A stretch of 64,000 nucleotides of DNA from Clostridiales bacterium. GTDB taxonomy: Bacteria; Bacillota; Clostridia; Oscillospirales; Acutalibacteraceae. A program made the translations under genes and the position numbers. Below, one piece after another: positions 59,969 to 64,000 of the stretch (positions are counted from its first letter, which is position 1; every line of letters begins with the position of its first letter). The DNA is taken from the NCBI GenBank assembly GCA_019416455.1, contig DXXG01000028.1, positions 372,001-436,000 of the forward strand. The letters are read 5' to 3'. The notes beneath the pieces are model-generated. The model saw only the letters and a list, made by a program, of their open reading frames with translations. It had not been told where the DNA came from and ran no database searches.

Positions 59969-59997
59969 TTGACTTTTTCTCTCATATGATTTATCCT
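59969..59997 (+). promoter_or_regulatory. Promoter of the phage repressor gene
   Basis: TTGACT (59969-59974), 17 bp, TATCCT (59992-59997), ending 24 bp before the repressor ATG. Confidence 0.6.
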
Positions 59998-60021
59998 ATA
60001 CGCAAGAAAGTTGGTGACGCT

Positions 60022-60762
60022 ATGACGTTTTTAGAAAAACTAGACGCGCTGATGGAGCGGGCTGGCCTCAACCGAAGGAGTTTATCCCTCAAGGCTGGTA
60101 TTCCGTACACCACCATCGACAACTGGTATAAACGAGGCTACGAAGGCTTACAGCTCTCTACCGCTGGGAAACTGGCGGAGTTTTTCGATACCACCACAGA
60201 CTATTTCCTCCGGGACGATCTGGCCGACCCGGACTATGGCAAAGCGGCAGGCTTCCAGGTGGATTTTCCGGAGATGGTCCTGCTGCGTCAGTACCGGGCT
60301 CTGGACACCTACGGGAAACGGGCGGTAAATGCTGTTCTGACAGCGGAGCACGACAGAATGACCCACCTGGTGGAACGAGAGCAAAGGGGCTGGATCACCT
60401 ATATTAATCTGTACGACCTGGCAGTGTCCGCTGGTACAGGCGAACCTCTGGGGGACACCTACTACACCACACGGCTGGAGATCCCCACAGAAAAGGTGCC
60501 GGAAAACGCCCACTGCTGCTTGCGGGTCAACGGCGACAGCATGGAGCCCGCTTATAAGGACGGAGACATCGTGTTCGTCCAGCGGCTGGAAAACGGCACG
60601 CTTCGGGAAGGCGAGGTGGGCGTGTTCGCTTTCAACGGCGAGGGCTATATTAAACAGCTGGGGCATCGGCAGCTGGTGTCCTTCAACCCTGACTATCCCC
60701 CTATCCCCGTGGGCCCCTATGACCGACTGGAGTGTCAGGGCCGAGTGCTGGCGAAGCTGTAA
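60022..60762 (+). CDS. XRE/S24 (LexA-like) phage repressor
   Basis: A 246-residue repressor starting MTFLEKLDALMERAGLNRRS. Helix-turn-helix: LSLKAGIPYTTIDNWYKR. C-terminal S24 autopeptidase domain with catalytic Ser in RVNGDSMEPAYKDGDIVF and catalytic Lys in GEGYIKQL. Such repressors are cleaved on RecA activation after DNA damage. Divergent from the phage-module genes across a region with two palindromic operators; intact switch architecture despite loss of most phage genes. Confidence 0.88.
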   Translation: MTFLEKLDALMERAGLNRRSLSLKAGIPYTTIDNWYKRGYEGLQLSTAGKLAEFFDTTTDYFLRDDLADPDYGKAAGFQVDFPEMVLLRQYRALDTYGKRAVNAVLTAEHDRMTHLVEREQRGWITYINLYDLAVSAGTGEPLGDTYYTTRLEIPTEKVPENAHCCLRVNGDSMEPAYKDGDIVFVQRLENGTLREGEVGVFAFNGEGYIKQLGHRQLVSFNPDYPPIPVGPYDRLECQGRVLAKL

Positions 60763-60916
60763 ACCTCACTCGGAAAATTTGCAAAATTGACGGGGAAGAA
60801 ATTCAGAAAAAAGTTGAAATGACCTGGTTTTTCCTCTATAATAGGGGATAGTTTGCAGGAATGACGCCGAAAGACTGTTTTTTCGGTGGTTTTCCTGTCC
60901 CAAAGGAGTTTTGTCT

Positions 60917-61759
60917 ATGTACCGCATCGTGAAAAAACAGGTGCTCAATCCCACCGTCACCCGGATGGAGATCGAGGCCCCCCTCGTTGCCCGCAAGGCG
61001 GAGCCGGGCCAGTTCATCATCCTGCGAGTGGACGAGAAAGGGGAACGTATTCCCCTGACCGTGGCGGATTTTGACCGGGAAGCAGGCACTGTGACCATTA
61101 TTTTCCAGATCGTGGGCGCCACCACGGAAAAGCTGAACCATCTGGAGGAAGGCGACTCCCTCCAGGATTTCGTAGGACCTCTGGGCCGTCCCTCTGAGAC
61201 CGAGGGCCTGAAAAAGGTAGCGGTCATCGGCGGCGGAGTGGGCTGCGCCATTGCCTACCCCGTAGCCAAGAAGCTCCATCAGCAGGGCGCCGTGGTCCAC
61301 TCTGTCGTGGGCTTCCGGAACAAGGATCTGGTCATTCTTGAGGAGGAATTCTCCGCTGTCAGCGATAAGCTGGTGATGATGACTGACGATGGCAGCTACG
61401 GCGAAAAAGGTCTTGTGACCAACGCTTTGGAAAAGCTCATCGAGGCTGGTGAGACCTATGACGAAGTGATCGCCATCGGCCCCCTGGTGATGATGAAGTT
61501 CGTCACCCAGGTGACCAAGAAGCATAACATCAAGACCGTGGTGAGCATGAACCCCATCATGATCGACGGCACAGGCATGTGCGGCGGCTGCCGGCTGACC
61601 GTGGGTGGCAAGACCAAGTTCGCCTGTGTGGACGGTCCTGATTTTGATGGTTTTGAAGTAGATTTTGACGAGGCTATGGCCCGGGGCACCATGTACCATG
61701 ACTTCGAGCGCCATGCCTACGAGGAGACTTGCAACTTGTTCCAGAAGGAGGTGCAGTGA
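60917..61759 (+). CDS. nfnA: NfnA-type FAD/NAD-binding subunit (SudB/GltB-associated reductase)
   Basis: A 280-residue ferredoxin-NADP reductase-like subunit. It starts at ATG 60917 (MYRIVKKQVLNPTVTRMEIE) eight bases after AAAGGAG. The FAD domain has GQFIILRVDEKGERIPLT, the NAD domain VAVIGGGVGCAI, and the C-terminus a [2Fe-2S] set in GTGMCGGCRLTVGG and FACVDGP. With the next gene it forms an NfnAB-type complex that balances NADH, NADPH and ferredoxin by electron bifurcation. The related SudAB name is an alternative. Confidence 0.85.
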   Translation: MYRIVKKQVLNPTVTRMEIEAPLVARKAEPGQFIILRVDEKGERIPLTVADFDREAGTVTIIFQIVGATTEKLNHLEEGDSLQDFVGPLGRPSETEGLKKVAVIGGGVGCAIAYPVAKKLHQQGAVVHSVVGFRNKDLVILEEEFSAVSDKLVMMTDDGSYGEKGLVTNALEKLIEAGETYDEVIAIGPLVMMKFVTQVTKKHNIKTVVSMNPIMIDGTGMCGGCRLTVGGKTKFACVDGPDFDGFEVDFDEAMARGTMYHDFERHAYEETCNLFQKEVQ

Positions 61760-61760
61760 C

Positions 61761-63152
61761 ATGCCCAACATGTCTTTGAAGAAAAACGAAATGCCCTCCC
61801 AGGCCCCGGAGGTGCGGAACAAGAACTTCCTGGAGGTGGCACTGGGCTACACCCAGGAGCAGGCCATCGACGAGGCACAGCGCTGCCTCAACTGCAAGAA
61901 TAAACCCTGCGTGTCCGGATGTCCCGTAAACATCGCCATCCCGGAATTCATCGCTAAGGTGGCTCAGGGCGATTTTGAGGGCGCCTATCAGGTTATCACC
62001 CTGCAAAGCTCCCTCCCTGCCGTGTGCGGTCGTGTGTGCCCTCAGGAGACCCAGTGTGAGTCCAAATGCGTTCGGGGCATCAAGGGCGAGCCTGTGGCCA
62101 TCGGCCGGCTGGAACGGTTTGTGGCTGACTGGCACAACCAGCACGCGACGGAAGCTCCCGTAAAGCCCGTTTCCAACGGCCACAAGGTAGCCGTGGTGGG
62201 CTCCGGCCCCTCTGGCCTTACCTGCGCCGGCGACCTGGCTAAAAAGGGCTATGAGGTCACCGTGTTTGAGGCGCTGCACACCGCTGGCGGCGTGCTGGTC
62301 TACGGCATTCCGGAATTCCGTCTGCCCAAGGACATCGTCCAGAAGGAGATCGACACTCTGAAAGCTCTGGGCGTGAACGTAGAGACCAACATGGTCATCG
62401 GCCGGGTGTTGTCTATCGACGAGCTGCTGGAACAGGGCTATGAGGCTGTGTTTATCGGCTCTGGCGCGGGACTGCCTCGGTTCATGAACATTCCCGGCGA
62501 AAACTTGAAGGGCGTTTACTCTGCCAACGAGTTCCTCACCCGGGTCAATCTGATGAAAGCCTATCAGTCCGGCAGCGACACCCCCATCGAACACGCTAAG
62601 CGTGTAGCGGTAGTGGGCGGCGGTAACGTGGCTATGGACGCTGCCCGGTGCGCTAAGCGTTTGGGCGCGGAGGAAGTATTCATCGTGTACCGCCGGTCCG
62701 AGAAGGAGCTTCCCGCCCGTGCCGAGGAAGTGGAGCACGCCAAAGAGGAAGGCATCGTGTTCCACCTGCTGAACAATCCCACCAAGATCCTGGGAGATGA
62801 CAATGGCTTCGTGAAGGGCATGGAGTGCATCCGCATGGAGCTGGGCGAGCCTGACGCTTCCGGTCGCCGCCGTCCTGTGGAGATGCCTGGTTCCGAGTTC
62901 ATTCTGGATGTGGACTGTGTGATCATGTCCATCGGCACCTCTCCTAACCCGCTAATCAAATCCACCACCGAGGGACTCGAGACCCAGAAGTGGGGCGGCA
63001 TCATTGTGGAAGAGGCCACGGGCCTCACCAGCCGGGAAGGCGTTTACGCCGGAGGCGACGCTGTAACAGGAGCCGCCACTGTGATCCTGGCCATGGGCGC
63101 TGGCAAGACCGCCGCTTCCGCCATTGACGAATACATTCAAAATAAGGGGTAA
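61761..63152 (+). CDS. nfnB: NfnB-type subunit (homotetrameric glutamate-synthase-like GltA)
   Basis: A 463-residue flavoprotein starting at ATG 61761, overlapping nothing but one base after the nfnA stop, with AAGGAGG nine bases upstream. The N-terminus binds two [4Fe-4S] clusters (CLNCKNKPCVSGCP and CGRVCPQETQCESKC). Two dinucleotide folds follow: VAVVGSGPSGLTCAG and VAVVGGGNVAMDAAR, and the family end VYAGGDAVTGAATVI. Often annotated as glutamate synthase small chain; linkage to nfnA favours the transhydrogenase role. Confidence 0.87.
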   Translation: MPNMSLKKNEMPSQAPEVRNKNFLEVALGYTQEQAIDEAQRCLNCKNKPCVSGCPVNIAIPEFIAKVAQGDFEGAYQVITLQSSLPAVCGRVCPQETQCESKCVRGIKGEPVAIGRLERFVADWHNQHATEAPVKPVSNGHKVAVVGSGPSGLTCAGDLAKKGYEVTVFEALHTAGGVLVYGIPEFRLPKDIVQKEIDTLKALGVNVETNMVIGRVLSIDELLEQGYEAVFIGSGAGLPRFMNIPGENLKGVYSANEFLTRVNLMKAYQSGSDTPIEHAKRVAVVGGGNVAMDAARCAKRLGAEEVFIVYRRSEKELPARAEEVEHAKEEGIVFHLLNNPTKILGDDNGFVKGMECIRMELGEPDASGRRRPVEMPGSEFILDVDCVIMSIGTSPNPLIKSTTEGLETQKWGGIIVEEATGLTSREGVYAGGDAVTGAATVILAMGAGKTAASAIDEYIQNKG

Positions 63153-63165
63153 TTTTTCACATAAG

Positions 63166-63199
63166 AAAGGGGCCGACGCCGCTGCGTCAGCCCCTTTTT
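63166..63199. terminator. Terminator after nfnAB
   Basis: AAAGGGGCCGACGC (63166-63179) and GCGTCAGCCCCTTT (63184-63197) with one mismatch, followed by TT. Also ends the convergent HAD gene when read leftward. Confidence 0.82.
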
Positions 63200-63214
63200 C
63201 GTTTCCCTATCTGT

Positions 63215-64000
63215 TCAGTTGAGCACAAAACGTTCCAAAGCTCTCGCCAAACCGTCCTGGGTGTGAGCCACCGTGACAAACTTTGCAGCATCCTTGGCCT
63301 CCTGAGAACCATCCTCCATGGCCACAGACACTCCGGCATATTGCAGCATAGCCACGTCATTGCCATTGTCTCCCAAGGCCATCACCTTTTCCTGGGGGAT
63401 CCCAAGCTGTCCTGCCAGGGCTTCCAAAGCATGGCCCTTGTCCGCTCCCAGCACGTTCACTTCGATATTATCCGGAATGGAGGAAGTGAGCTGCAAACCG
63501 CCTAGGGCATCCAGACGCCGCCACACCTCCTGACGATGTTCCGGTGGACCAACGTAAGGCAGATTGATCTTCTCCGGCCGAAGCCCGGTTTCTGCCAGCA
63601 TAATGGAAAGATCTTTCACAAACTCATAATCCTTCGTGAGGAAATGGAGTTTCTCCCGGGGCATTCCAAAATGGGAAATAGCCCGCTGGGGATCCCCCTT
63701 GCGAGTGATAGACCTTCCATCGTGGTAATATTCCACAAACAGATCGTACTCTGCCAAAAGAGCCTGGACTTCCTTGGCCTTCTCATTGGGGATCAGGCTT
63801 TCCCAAACGGTCCTCCCCTCCTCCAGGTCGTACACACCAGCGCCGTTGGCGGTAATAGCGTACCGCACCCCGGGCAGGCCAGTGATCTCCGGAGGGAGAA
63901 AGTCTTTCATCCGTCCCGATGCCGGCACCAGGATCACCCCCCGGCGGGCGGCTTCCTCCAAAGCCTTTCTGTTCCCTTCCGATAGGTATTTATGCTCCGT
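63215..64000 (-). CDS. Cof-type HAD phosphatase (partial, 5' end off window)
   Basis: The reading frame continues to the window edge, where it reads TEHKYLSEGNRKALEEAARR, so the apparent start at 63961 is internal. Motif II-like VPASGRMKDF, the Cof cap domain, and motif III/IV ALGDNGNDVAMLQYAG with GVSVAMEDGSQEAK are present. Only the first 15 or so residues, carrying motif I DxDGT, are missing. Family members dephosphorylate sugar phosphates or flavin/pyridoxal phosphates. Confidence 0.85.
   Translation of the reverse strand, partial: TEHKYLSEGNRKALEEAARRGVILVPASGRMKDFLPPEITGLPGVRYAITANGAGVYDLEEGRTVWESLIPNEKAKEVQALLAEYDLFVEYYHDGRSITRKGDPQRAISHFGMPREKLHFLTKDYEFVKDLSIMLAETGLRPEKINLPYVGPPEHRQEVWRRLDALGGLQLTSSIPDNIEVNVLGADKGHALEALAGQLGIPQEKVMALGDNGNDVAMLQYAGVSVAMEDGSQEAKDAAKFVTVAHTQDGLARALERFVLN

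Noticed and set aside
56679..60762. Complete prophage
   Set aside because: No integrase, replication, portal, capsid, tail or endolysin genes, and core housekeeping genes lie immediately on both sides.
1..64000. CRISPR arrays, rRNA and tRNA genes
   Set aside because: No regularly spaced repeats and no conserved rRNA or tRNA sequence was recognised on either strand.

Overview
The window looks like the chromosome of an anaerobic, endospore-forming Firmicute of the Clostridia, most like the gut Oscillospirales-type lineages. The evidence is spoIIE, the cotJ operon, ferredoxin-dependent enzymes (IorAB, NfnAB-type), T-box and TPP riboswitch control, and SLH-domain surface proteins. I cannot name a genus. 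No rRNA, tRNA or CRISPR array was seen. By eye, much of 1-22 kb is more AT-rich than 23-64 kb; I did not compute this.

Layout. 1-8.3 kb: sugar-uptake and degradation cluster (L-fucose-isomerase-like protein, GH140-like hydrolase, LplB/LplC/LipO-type ABC importer) divergent from two NAD-dependent dehydrogenases. 8.6-10.5 kb: lone large serine recombinase whose catalytic serine lies upstream of its first ATG. 10.5-22 kb: small hypothetical genes, a ferredoxin/membrane Fe-S/ArsR operon with a clear promoter and operator, an AraC regulator divergent from a UroD-fold protein, and a 1531-residue SLH/InlB-repeat surface protein. 22.2-39.1 kb: the cotJA-cotJB-cotJC spore coat operon, in which cotJC is split. 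Its 5' part is at 38.4-38.6 kb and its 3' part at 22.3-22.85 kb, on the same strand and in the right order, with 15.6 kb between them. 39.2-45.8 kb: arylpyruvate oxidation module (two phenylacetate-CoA ligases, IorAB, ACT protein) and a pyridoxal kinase. 46-54 kb: SLH lipoprotein, metG, tatD, a TatD-associated radical SAM protein, and a T-box-controlled aminotransferase-trpS operon. 54.2-56.6 kb: spoIIE. 56.7-60.8 kb: reduced prophage module (holin, large and small terminase, small genes, LexA-like repressor with divergent promoters and operators). 60.9-63.2 kb: NfnAB-type transhydrogenase. The end is a partial Cof-type HAD phosphatase.

Main discovery. The segment between 22,849 and 38,447 behaves like a skin-type intervening element in cotJC. 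Both ends carry GTACC. Precise joining at this core recreates an in-frame cotJC through the family-conserved sequence LTDIGTEELGH. Joining the two inner ends creates an attP-like site: 14-bp arms, 13 of 14 inverted-complementary, around a 10-bp centre. A large serine recombinase lies inside the segment near its left end. Unlike classical skin elements no phage genes are recognised in it. It carries an O-acetyltransferase, flavoprotein, lipoprotein, MATE pump with MarR regulator, a TPP-riboswitch-controlled thiM-thiE-HAD-thiD-thiC operon, and an ADP-ribosylglycohydrolase/ribokinase/LacI-PfkB fusion cluster. The 3' end of cotJC is itself fused to a decayed duplicate of a nearby HExxH-protein gene, so even the rejoined gene would have an abnormal C-terminus.
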